A stretch of DNA of 64,000 bases from contig NC_134539.1 in assembly GCF_050624435.1 (NCBI RefSeq), positions 45,354,001 through 45,418,000 on the forward strand, in the 5' to 3' direction. The notes beneath the pieces were generated by a model. That model was not told the origin of the DNA. It saw only the letters and a program-made list of their open reading frames with translations, and made no database searches. This document shows, in pieces, positions 55,217-64,000 of the stretch (positions are counted from its first letter, which is position 1; the number at the start of each line of letters is the position of its first letter). A program made the position numbers and the translations under genes. The stretch comes from Tenrec ecaudatus. Taxonomy: Eukaryota > Chordata > Mammalia > Afrosoricida > Tenrecidae.

Positions 55217-55680
55217 GTGCATTAGCCTGGGTAGACCAGAGAAACAAATTCATAGACACTTGAAGAGCTTTAGATATAATAGCAATTGAATGTTGAGAAA
55301 GCATCCCAGTCCAGATCAAGTCTATAAGTCTGATATTACCCCATATATCAATAAAGTCCTCTTCAGATTAATGCAACACATGCAACGACACCAAATGCTG
55401 GAAGATCACAGGCCAGTGGGTGGGAAGTCCTGTGGATCCAGTGGCGTTGTAAGCTTCTCAGCATTGGCAGGGTCTCCACATGGCTCCTCCCTCTCCAAGT
55501 GCTCTGGCTGTATCAGGGTAGCTTCATGTGACTTCTCATCAGAAATGTCTCCCAGGGAGTGAGCGTGGGTCCAGCCTCCAGTGAGCTATTTATCTCCTTA
55601 GCGCCTTCAAATGAGGTCATCGTGCTGCGACCTGATTGACAGATTAAACTCCACCCCTTCACTTGTAAGTCCTCGCAAAC
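55217..55680 (+). mobile_element. Afrotherian interspersed repeat, class not assigned
   Basis: CTGGGTAGACCAGAGAAACA, GAGAAAGCATCCCAGTCCAG, ATCACAGGCCAGTGGGTGGG, TCTCCACATGGCTCCTCC and TTAAACTCCACCCCTTCACT follow an element I recall as frequent in afrotherian genomes. I cannot say whether it is an LTR or a non-LTR fragment. A short AfroSINE tail precedes it at 55184-55215. Confidence 0.45.
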
Positions 55681-55684
55681 CTAC

Positions 55685-55857
55685 CACAGTGACTGTATAG
55701 GAAAGACTAGAACTGGCCCTATGGATTTCTGCAGCTATAAATCTTTATGGGACAGCTGTAAATCTTTATCTTTCTTCTACAGAGTGGCTGGTAAGTTTGA
55801 ACTACTGACCTTTTGGGGAGCAGCCTAAAGTGTAACTTGCCAAGCCACCAGGACATC
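55685..55857 (-). mobile_element. AfroSINE with internal 21-bp duplication
   Basis: Tail GACTGTATAGGAAAGACTAG, head AAGCCACCAGGACATC. Inside, CAGCTATAAATCTTTATGGG is followed by a near-identical CAGCTGTAAATCTTTATC. Confidence 0.8.
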
Positions 55858-56419
55858 ACCTCTAACTGAGTTTTTGCATCAATAGTAGATGAAGGCTTTT
55901 CAAACGTTTGGATGGTATTTTATCTTCACTGGTTTCCTTACACACGGTCCAAAGCAGTGTTATGTAATCAAGAAAAAGAGCTCTGCAAAGTATGTAGGAC
56001 TTCGTCCAAGTCACATCTTTGAATAACTTGGTGACCCCTACATACATTACTCTCCTATCCCTTGTGCCTGATCTGGAAGACAGGGAAGATTGTATCTGCT
56101 TTATATCTACCTCCCCCCAAGATAGGGAAGATGATTTAGAGTGCAGGATACAGTGAATCTCTATGGGAAAAATAGGAGTCAAGATAATTTTCTTTTTCTT
56201 AAACTTTGTCAGGCCATTTTTCTTAAGATACTGTTGTTTGTGTTTCTAAGATTGTCAGTATCTCTGGTTTCGAAAACAAACATATTTACTTTCTAGAAGG
56301 ACCCAGTTCTTTTTCCACATGTATAGTAACATGACAAATATTTTTAAGACAAAGAAATTCATTTCTACCTTATACACCAAGTAAGTGCAGCACTGGGCAG
56401 ATGGCTGCAGTGGAATAAG
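55858..56419. other. No gene recognised
   Basis: Unassigned sequence. Confidence 0.45.
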
Positions 56420-56600
56420 TTGGGGTAAGATGTCTGGGTTTGAATTCCTGATTTGTTTTTCATTGGTTATTTGGCAATGAGCAAGTTAGGTCATTTATCT
56501 GGTTCATGATTTTCTTGTAAAAAAAATAGGACCATCTATCTTATAGAGTTTTGTGCGCATAGGTACTCAACATATTTGCTTTTGTTACTGATCCTGGTTT
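56420..56600 (+). mobile_element. MIR SINE fragment
   Basis: GTCTGGGTTTGAATTCCTGA, AATGAGCAAGTTAGGTCATT and AATAGGACCATCTATCTTAT follow MIR order. Confidence 0.6.
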
Positions 56601-56614
56601 GGAAAATGATGCTC

Positions 56615-57425
56615 TTTGGCATCAAACTCTGTAAATCTTCTGGCTCCTCAATGGAGAAACATCGTCACTTGTTCTTCTCTAGCTCCATTCGCTCTCAAGT
56701 CCGATCTCATATTGCTTCATCTTGTTTCATCCATGATATTATAATTCTCATCTGCCTGTCAACTCCATAGTTGCTGCAATCAATATCTCACACTGGACAT
56801 GAGCAACATTGAACTCTCAGGTTCTCTTTGCATGCCTTTCCCAGAGATAGATGGCCCCATCACTGGGAATGTTAACTTTCTCCAGTTGTGTCGTCTCAAA
56901 TCCTCGGAAGTTCATCTTGACTCCTATCTTTTTGGCCCCCCCACATTTGATCATATATCCAGAGCTCACACTTCTCCCCAACTCTGATTCCATCATCCCA
57001 GTTCTATCCATCATTCTCACTCGCCTGGCTTTACTGTAATGGCTTCCGGCTGGTCTCTCTGGCAGCACCGGCTCGTGCAGGGACTCTTTTCAACGTAGCA
57101 AGGCAATGTGGTTTTGTTCTATATCTCTGTTCACAACCTTTCCCAAACTTTCATTCACCAAAGTCATGCCCAAGTTCAACAATACCCCCACTCCTTCAAG
57201 TCACATGACTCGACCTTTATTCTTCTCCTGACCTCTGGCTGTCATCAATTGGTCTCTCTGTTGCCTGAGCACCCTAGGTGTCCTCCTGTTCCAGACTTTT
57301 GTTCTACTGGCTTCGGCCGCTTTTAATACCCTCACCTCTTCACATAATCTCGTTGCTCTGAGCACCAGGCCCTGGTTCTCTATGGAGATTGTTAGGGGAG
57401 AGAGGACCTGTGCTTGAGTACATCC
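56615..57425 (+). pseudogene. L2 LINE fragment, C-terminal coding region
   Basis: ACTGGACATGAGCAACATTG, AACTCTCAGG, GATAGATGGCCCCATCACTG, CGGAAGTTCATCTTGACTCC and ATCCATCATTCTCACTCGCC follow the L2 polyprotein in plus orientation. The CTCACACTTCTCCCCAAC and TCTTCACATAATCTC segments fit its later part. It is heavily mutated and non-functional. Overlapping frames of 60-90 codons here are remnants or chance. Confidence 0.65.
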
Positions 57426-58669
57426 TGAAACAGGAGCCCTGTCTGTGTCCCCTTTCCCCTGGGGCAGGGGACTGCGGAAGTGCAGCTGGGCAAGGCTGGT
57501 ATTTCACGCGAACGTCCCCACCATCAAGGAGCGCTTGGCTTCATGTTCCACTTCCCTGAAGCCTCCTCGTTGGCCGGGCAGCTCCTCCGTCTTGCTCTCT
57601 GAAAGAACCCACCTCCCTTCCCACTGAGCTCATCTTCCTGACCTTCCCTTGACGCGTGTCTGCCCACACAGGCCACGGCGGCTCCCTTTACCGACAGCAG
57701 CCACCAGGCCACATGGTTCTCCTTACATCACACAGGCAGGTACCTTCACGGAAACCGGTCTGCAGACACCACAGATGTCAAACCAAGAGGCCGTTCACAG
57801 GGCCCCACGATTTGCTGTGGCAGGTATGTTGGTCTTAATCAGTGTGCTGCAAAGCCAAAATCGTTTGGACACAGTGTTGATTGATTACTCCCCCTCCCCC
57901 ACCTTTGCCTTCTTTTCCTCTGTGCTCAATTCAGCAGGCTTTCAAAGGGGTCGAGTTTCAACGGCAGGCTGTTTGTGTGTGTGTGTGTCTTTTTTACAGG
58001 GACACACATTTGAGCTCGGTTTCATTCCGCTGGGAACTTGCTCTGAGAGGAGCTTTTGGTTTGGTTTCCTCATGCTACCGGAGCAGCGCACCACACACCA
58101 GGGGGTGACGATGGCAGGAAGTCAGGAATTAGGGTGCCAGCTGGGCCATATACTTGCCAAGGTTTTAGGGGAAGGTCGGTCCTTGTCTCTCCCGAATGTC
58201 TTGGTAAGTCTTGGCATCTTTTGGCTTGCAGAGACATCAGTCTCCGCCTTCATCTACACATGGAAATCCTCCCTCTCCTCTGTGTCTCTCTCTTTCTGGG
58301 ACTCGACTCTTTTAATAAAGACATCACTCAACTGGATTGGGGTCCACTCATCTCCAATATGACCTCAGGTGAACACAGCCAGGGAGATCTTCATCAAGCC
58401 TATTGCCAAACAAGTTTCCATTCACAGACAGTCAGGGTTAAGGAATTCAACACATCTTCCTGGGGATGCCATTCAACCTGCACCACATGCTCAATCTTTG
58501 AAGAGTGTTGAATAATCTTTCCGTGCAAATTACATGAGTGTCAGACAGGCTGCAATGGCTCCTGAGGTCACGTGGTCCTTGAGTCCCTTACTTCTCGGAA
58601 GATGATCAGAGACTCGCAGGGCTTCATTCCTACCTACCTCCTTCTGCAGGCAAAAGTACTTTATAATCC
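57426..58669. other. No gene recognised; longest plus-strand open frame
   Basis: GC-richer stretch. A frame at 57649-58362 (237 codons) is open but crosses a short GT repeat (57971-57988) encoding CVCVS. It has no domain or consistent hydrophobic pattern, and I take it as chance. Positions 58355-58480 (CCAATATGACCTCAGGTGA, TTCCATTCACAGACAGTCAG, GGGGATGCCATTCAACCTG) resemble an old dispersed repeat. Confidence 0.35.
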
Positions 58670-58800
58670 GTGCAGCATTTTCACGGGCCTTATCTTATTG
58701 TCTTGTCACAAACTTGCTGCAAGTTAGGGTTCTGCATTTTCATTTTACAGTTGGGGGAACTAAAGCTTCAAGGGACTTTCCCAAAAGGCAAGGCAGGCTC
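58670..58800 (-). mobile_element. MIR SINE fragment
   Basis: CATTTTCATTTTACAGTTGG, GGGAACTAAAGC and GGGACTTTCCCAAAAGGC fit a reversed MIR. Confidence 0.55.
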
Positions 58801-59239
58801 CCATCTCGATTCACAGGACTTCTAGGTCATTGCCCAGCATTGCAGCTGCCTGAGAGTCTGGCACAAAGCAGGCAGGGTTTGTTCAAGGACATCCTTTGCA
58901 GCTCGCAGTGGGACCTGATGGGGCATGTTGCACCGAAACTGGCAGTTGGCGGTGGAACCCAAGCTCACTGTATTACCTTAGAACTGCTGCTGCTCTGGCT
59001 GAATGGCACTGAAGTGGCCAAGAACAAAGGACTCTATCCTGCAGCCTACAATGTCACCTGACCAGGTGACCCCCCAGGGCCCAGGAGCTATTCTAATGCT
59101 TTGAGCACGAACCTTCTAGAACAGTTAAGTAGGTGAGAAAAAGGTAACTGTGAGCTGAAAATGAAATTGGGAGGAAGGGACAAGTTATTATAAACCCCCT
59201 TCTGGCCTTATGTGTATTATGGGGCTTTCCAGCAGGCCT

Positions 59240-59690
59240 TTCAAGCTCTCACAAACTCCACTCTCCTTTTCGATTGTGTTTCAGATACACTTGAACCCTT
59301 TCAGTTTCTTGGACACACCGTATTTTTCCTACTTCGGGGCTCTTAGCAATGTTATTCCCTTTATGTGGACACGTTTCTCTGTTGTTCTCTCAGTTAGACA
59401 ACTTTGTAAGGTAGATGCTCTGCCAGGCAAATGTCCTCACCCCCAGAAATCCTTCCTTAACTGCCTAAGCTAAGCAGTCACCCACCAGCCCCGTACACCC
59501 AAATACCTATTGACCATTGACTTCACACTTTCTAACTGCATGCCAGCTTTCAATGTCTGAGGAGAGCTGTATTTGGAAAGACTTGTGATTTGTCCTTAGC
59601 CCTGCTTCTTGAGGGTCAGGACTGTGGCTGCCTGAGCTCCAGGCATCCGTTGTTCCCTCTGAGGTAGTAAGAAAGGGGAAGGGTCACGCA
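59240..59690 (+). mobile_element. L2 LINE 3' end
   Basis: TTCAGTTTCTTGGACACACC, TTAGCAATGTTATTCCCTTT, GGCAAATGTCCTCACCCC, TCCTTCCTTAACTGCC and TTGAGGGTCAGGACTGTGG follow the L2 3' region in plus orientation. Confidence 0.65.
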
Positions 59691-60226
59691 GGTCCCTTTA
59701 TTTACAGGCCCCTGTGAGCAGAAGCACAGTTTTCTCGGAAGCCAACAGAAATATGAAAGAAGATTGATCAATAGTGTGACCTGTCATGGCATGACTTGTA
59801 AAATCCCAGAATTGGCATAAACCCACTCAAATATCCCAAGTTATATCTTTGCAATAGAGAACCATGAACATAATAATTACTTTTAGATAATCCTTAGTCA
59901 TATTGGGGAATTTGCACATGATCTGTTTTTTAAAAAGAGCAGAATATAAAACTATGACTCTAAAATATATAAATATAGACATGGTGACATATTTATGTAA
60001 GACACATGCACAGAAAAGGAGGCTGAAGGGCCTCTGGCCAGTATTATCAGGGTCTGTCAGTTTTTTCTTTTCTTCTTTGCCACGTCTACATCTTCTCTAA
60101 TGATCCGGATTCGTCCTTACTTAATAAAACATTTAAAAATAACTATTTTCAAAGATCTTGCTCTTTCTAGACCTCGGCTGTGTTCACTCGGTGACTGTGC
60201 CCACCCCCTCGATAGACCCACCCGCT
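59691..60226. other. No gene recognised
   Basis: AT-rich, unassigned. Confidence 0.45.
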
Positions 60227-60420
60227 CGATAGGGCTGACATACTGAGCTGCTAAGCACAAAGTTCAGCAATTTGGCACCAGCAGCTGCTGGTTGAAAGAA
60301 AGACGATGCTGTCTGCTTCCCTAAAGATTTATAGCCTGGGAAACCCACGGGCGCTGTTCTAATCTGACCCATCGGGCCACTGTGAGTCAGAGTCGATTTG
60401 ACGGCAGTAGGTTTTTGTTG
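60227..60420 (+). mobile_element. AfroSINE
   Basis: Body AGCAATTTGGCACCAGCAGC, TGCTTCCCTAAAGATTTATA, GGGAAACCCACGGGCGCTGT; tail GGGCCACTGTGAGTCAGAGT and CGATTTGACGGCAGTAGG. Confidence 0.83.
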
Positions 60421-61424
60421 TCGTACTCTCAAATCTCAAGTTGCAGCTCCCAGAGGTGACGAGGATGCAGGGAAAAGAAGCCTGGAAATGAGCTCTTTGC
60501 CAGATGCAAACAGTGTGGGATAAACGGAAGTCAGTCTCTCACAAGGTGCATGGTCTCGGGGTCTCCAGGCCTCATGCCTTTCCTGATGCTCAGAGACTAT
60601 AGTGTCCCCAAACTGTGCCCAGAAATCTGAACCATGTGTCAAAGGGCCTGGCCTCATGGTTGCTAGGCAGAAGTGAGCCGCCACCGTCCACTCCTGACAC
60701 ACAGACTCTGAGGTCAGTAACTCCCACATACCCCTGAAGCTCTGGACTGACCAAAGGTGGCTTCTAGTGTGACCAACTTGGAATGTAAGGTGGAGAAACT
60801 TGAAAATACAAAGAGAAAAAGGAAATGATTCTCCTAGTGTTACGAGCCTCATGGAGAATAGGAGGTGCAACATCTCCACCTTAATGTTCCCAGAACCAAG
60901 AGCCCTTGAAGAAACGGCAGGAATAAGGTGCTGAGTGAGAACAGCAGCATATTCCTGATAGAAATGATGGATTCAGAACATTTTCTTGCTTATCTGATTA
61001 TTGTTACTTGAGTCACAATAGTAATCATAAATAATAATAGCTATGGAATTTTATATCAGTGGCAATTTCATATATATACCAGGTGGTGATTTCACGGGGC
61101 CTCATAATAGCCCATGAAGCAGACTCATGCGATCCTCACTTGAACACCGCAGGGCGGAACTGGTTTGCAAGCCCCGGAGGAATGAGTTTGCAGTTCCCAC
61201 GCTCACCTCTAACTCCACTGCCCCTTAGTCACGGTCCTTACACTTGTCCCATGGAAAGAGGTCATCAGATTGGCTGCTCACTCTCACCTTGGGAGAAAAG
61301 CCTGGACATTTGATTTTGAAAAATCAATTATTGAAAATCCTATTGAACACTGTTCTACTCGAACACCCATAGGTCCACATATAACCATGATGGACTGGAC
61401 AGCAATGGTTTTGTTTGGATTTTC
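60421..61424. other. No gene recognised
   Basis: A 147-codon minus-strand frame (60879-60436) has no recognised domain. Otherwise unassigned. Confidence 0.4.
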
Positions 61425-61612
61425 TCACTTGCTGGACTGCTAACTACAAGATTGGTGGTTCAAGTTCACTAGTTGCTCTCAGAAGAAAGACAACGTTGTC
61501 TACTCCCCTAAAGATTTACAATCTCAGAAAACCCTTTGAAGCAGTTCGATTCTGTCCCATAGGTTTGCTTACAGTTAGAATTTACTCAACCACAGTGAGT
61601 TCAGTTTGATTT
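61425..61612 (+). mobile_element. AfroSINE
   Basis: TTGCTGGACTGCTAACTACA, AGATTGGTGGTTCAAGTTCA, CTCCCCTAAAGATTTACAAT, then TCGATTCTGTCCCATAGGT and a diverged tail. Confidence 0.8.
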
Positions 61613-61649
61613 ATACCATATCCCATTTTAAGCAAATTACAAATACATT

Positions 61650-61750
61650 CTTATTTGACTCTTCACAACACCGCCAGATGTTATTCTTATGGGCACTTTA
61701 TGCAAACCCATAGTAAGTTTGTAAATTGCATGGTGAGATTGGGGCCCATG
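61650..61750 (-). mobile_element. MIR-like fragment
   Basis: CTTCACAACACCGCCAGATG, TTATTCTTATGGGCAC, then AACCCATAGTAAGTTTGTAA. Weak similarity to a reversed MIR. Confidence 0.4.
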
Positions 61751-61779
61751 GATTGTCATTGGATTTAGAAACCATACAG

Positions 61780-62313
61780 AGAATAGGGAAGGGATGAGTC
61801 AATCAGGGTGCAGTATGGCACTGATGAAACACCCAATACTCCTCTGGTTCCTTGAGGCGTCCTCACCCCCCACTATCATGACCCCAGTACTGCCTTTCAC
61901 TGTGGGCTAGTCCGAAGCCATGTGCACAGGTACAGCTAAGACATAAGAGCTCACAACACATGGAATCCAGGAACAGGAATGGGAGTAGCGATACCAGGAG
62001 GTCAGGGGGAAGGTGGGGAGGGGGAACCGATCATGATAGACACATAACCATCCCCCTCCCTTCCTCCCATCCCCTGCAGGGGGACAAACAACAGAAATCA
62101 CAGGGGGAAGGGAAACATGAGTCAGTATAAGATATGAAAATAATAATCATTTATCAAAGTACCACGACAGGGGGGAGGGGAAGAGGAACTGACATCAAGG
62201 GCTCAATAGAAAATAATGATGGAAACAAATGTGTAAATGTGCTTGATACCATTGATGTATGGATTGTCACAAGAGCTGTGAGAACCCGCAATAAAATGTG
62301 GGTTTTTTTAAAG
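61780..62313 (+). mobile_element. L1-like 3'-end retroposon, copy 8
   Basis: GATGAGTCAATCAGGGTGCA, CCACTATCATGACCCCAGTA, AAAATAATAATCATTTATCA, AGGAACTGACATCAAGGGCT, GTAAATGTGCTTGATACCAT and end GAACCCGCAATAAAATGTGG. It joins directly to an RTE fragment at 62314. Confidence 0.75.
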
Positions 62314-62420
62314 TATAGATTTGATTCATTGAACACTAATGACTAAAGAACAGATGAGCTATGGGATGATCTCAGATATCATATATAAAGAAACCAAAAA
62401 GTTGTTAAAAATACAAGAAG
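62314..62420 (+). mobile_element. RTE LINE fragment, first part
   Basis: AGATTTGATTCATTGAACAC, TATGGGATGATCTCAGATAT and AAAAGTTGTTAAAAATACAA correspond to the linker before the RT domain, matching 21690 onward in the other plus copy. Interrupted at 62420 by an L1-like insertion. Confidence 0.75.
62410..62420. repeat. Target-site duplication, left
   Basis: AATACAAGAAG is repeated exactly at 62576-62586, on the other side of the insertion. Confidence 0.88.
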
Positions 62421-62575
62421 AACCTAGGACCTGATGCCAAGGGCTTAAGTGGAGAGCAAATGCTTTGAAAATGATGAGGGCAAAGAATGTACGGATGTGC
62501 TTTACACAATTGATGTATGTATATGTATGGATTGTGATAAGAGTTGTATGAGCCCCTAATAAAATGGTTTTTTTT
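62421..62575 (+). mobile_element. L1-like 3'-end retroposon, copy 9, minimal (155 bp)
   Basis: A strongly 5'-truncated copy starting at ACCTAGGACCTGATGCC. It includes the complete terminal block (GTACGGATGTGCTTTACACA, GAGCCCCTAATAAAATGG) and is bracketed by the 11-bp duplication AATACAAGAAG. It inserted into the RTE. Unusually, the end after AATAAAATGG is a T run, not an A run. Confidence 0.85.
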
Positions 62576-62855
62576 AATACAAGAAGGAAAGAATAGACCA
62601 AAATGGGTGTCAGAAGAGACCCCGAAACTTGCCCTTGAATATAGAGTAGTTAAAGCAATTGGAAGAAATGATGGTGTGAGAGGAGTGAGAACATCTCAGA
62701 GAGACACAAGAAAACAAAGTAATTAAGTATGAATGCAAAGACCTGGGGTTAGAAAATCCAAAAGGGAGGCATACACTTGGTATTTCTCAAGCTGAAAGAA
62801 ATGGATGAAAATGTAAACCTCGAGTTGCGATAGTGAACAATTCTATGGGCAAAAT
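62576..62855 (+). mobile_element. RTE LINE fragment, second part
   Basis: It continues the RTE after the insertion: GGTGTCAGAAGAGACCCCGA, CTTGCCCTTGAATATAGAG, GGTATTTCTCAAGCTGAAAG, then TTCTATGGGCAAAAT at the AfroSINE insertion. Frames are broken. Confidence 0.8.
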
Positions 62856-63040
62856 CAAGGAACCCTGGCAGCATCGTGGGTCATGCACTAGGTTGCTAAC
62901 CACAAGGTCAGCAGGTCGAGACCACCAGTCCCGTGTGGGAGAAAGGTAGGGGCTTCAGGAATGCAAAGGGGCCGTTCTAGTCTGTTCTACAGGGTCACTG
63001 TGAGTCTGAGTTGACTGGGTGTCGGTGAGCGAATGAATGA
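62856..63040 (+). mobile_element. AfroSINE inserted in the RTE, with target duplication
   Basis: Head AAGGAACCCTGGCAGCATCG, box B-like AAGGTCAGCAGGTCGAGACC, tail TACAGGGTCACTGTGAGTCT. Flanks ATGGGCAAAA (62845) and ATGGGTAAAT (63040) are near-identical, and RTE similarity continues on both sides, so this is a clean insertion. Confidence 0.88.
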
Positions 63041-63115
63041 TGGGTAAATGTTGAATCGAGTAGGAGGCGTCAAAGGAAGGCAGCCGAGACTTTAATACAA
63101 CTTACATCCTCACGG
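63041..63115 (+). mobile_element. RTE LINE fragment, third part
   Basis: GGTAAATGTTGAATCG and AGGAGGCGTCAAAGGAAGG match the RTE sequence expected right after the SINE insertion point. Similarity fades near 63115. Confidence 0.65.
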
Positions 63116-64000
63116 TAAACCATAAGCTTGAGCAGTAAAGGTCAATATGTTAATACCTCTTGCTTTTTCTTTCACTTTTCTAGTTTCACAGTGGAAAACT
63201 TAGGGACAGAATCAAACATTTTTGTTCTGTTTCTTTATGTTTTGAAGTGTAACTATAATTAGGTTGACATCAAGCTTACTTGTAGTAGGAGGATTAGCTT
63301 TCCATATAAATGAATGTCAGCTATGGAATTACTGATTTTAGGACAATGGCTTTATGACTATCCCAAAGTATCACTTAAGGTGTTCCTGTTTGGGGCAGCA
63401 TAATGGAGATCTCATATTTTAATAATTCTGATTAAAACTTTTAGGCCATGGTAATTTTTGCCAAAATGGAATCTGATAGTTTTAAGTAAAACATCTAAAT
63501 TTGGACACTTTATCTATTCTTTAAGAGGAAACGAAAGAACGTACTAACATCAGTATGCTGAAAATGTGAAAAAGACTTTTTGCTGTTGTTTTTCAAAATC
63601 TGTGTTTAGTTATTTAATTTCAGGGACTAATTTCTATAAGTTGAGTCTGTGCTATTCTATTAATAGTACGTGTAACTTAAAGCATAGTCGAACATATTCC
63701 ATTTTTGTATTCTATTAATTTTATCTCTTATGAAAGTTTTGTCCTAAATACATTTTAACATGAAAGCTGAATTCAAGATTGAATGTCAAAGAGAGAGAGA
63801 GAAAATATTAATAGGAATACGCAGCCGCTGCACCAAAAATCAGTGGTTGACATTCTGTCCCCAAAGAGAGCAGCCCTGGAAAATCGTCCCTGCATTTTAA
63901 GACAGTGCTTGTTCCTGGGCTTTCTCCTTTCTCCAGCCTCTTAAGACCTGCCTGCCTCATTGAACAGGCTTCCAAATGATGCTCACCCTCAAATTCTTTC
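63116..64000. other. No gene recognised, AT-rich unique sequence
   Basis: No repeat or coding frame was recognised. With few mobile elements here it is a fair candidate for conserved non-coding DNA, but that cannot be judged from one genome. Confidence 0.45.

Noticed and set aside
57649..58362. 237-codon plus-strand open frame as a possible gene
   Set aside because: No domain, no splice context and no consistent composition; it crosses a GT microsatellite. A frame this long is not unexpected by chance in GC-richer DNA of this size.

Overview
This window looks like a stretch of mammalian nuclear DNA with no recognisable host gene. I found no convincing exon, no tRNA or rRNA gene, no CpG island and no bacterial-style feature. 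The longest open frames (about 237 to 260 codons) lie in C-rich antisense DNA of repeats or in sequence with no recognisable domain, and I regard them as chance. The repeat content points to an afrotherian. There are about 22 tRNA-derived AfroSINE copies, many fragments of a BovB-like RTE LINE of the afrotherian type, and a family of AATAAA-tailed retroposons that I interpret as 3' ends of a lineage-specific L1. A 187-bp hAT miniature transposon of the SPIN type at 34981-35167 favours a tenrec (Echinops-like) source, because from memory SPIN is reported from tenrec but not elephant. That species call is inference.

Layout. Positions 1-10000 hold two L1-like 3' ends (1-893 and about 8080-9995) flanking a shattered minus-strand RTE (970-3890 and 6780-7535). 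That RTE was split by further insertions. Positions 10000-18100 are older L1, L2 and MIR debris, a (CA)n tract, and a textbook nested pair of L1-like elements at 16740-18097 with a clear target-site duplication. Positions 18487-25570 hold two RTE elements arranged tail to tail. The plus copy (18487-23913) is nearly full length but interrupted; the minus copy (23955-25570) keeps both ends and has lost its middle. Positions 25570-34980 are mostly unique sequence with scattered SINEs, a truncated RTE (31117-31800) and an L1-like fragment. Positions 34981-37820 contain the SPIN-like element, another L1-like element with a doubled 3' end, MIRs and a 92-bp tandem duplication. Positions 37820-52600 are largely unique or anciently repetitive (MIR, CR1/L3-like, old L1), with a 72-bp (GA)n tract and a strong G-quadruplex motif. 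Positions 52660-53932 are a same-strand cluster of RTE 3' ends and AfroSINEs. Positions 55200-59700 hold two L2 stretches and other old repeats. Positions 61780-63115 form a well-resolved nest: an RTE fragment receives an L1-like insertion and an AfroSINE, each with a visible target-site duplication. The last 0.9 kb is unique AT-rich sequence.

How the parts relate. The RTE is the autonomous element, encoding an endonuclease and a reverse transcriptase; every copy here is broken, with changed catalytic residues where these can be read. AfroSINE 3' tails resemble the RTE 3' terminus, which fits mobilisation by the RTE enzyme. The L1-like 3' ends carry a G-rich tract, AATAAA and a poly(A) tail, and have target-site duplications, which fits L1-type target-primed insertion. 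All family names rest on reading and on recalled family features, not on a database search, and most boundaries are approximate to 10-50 bp.
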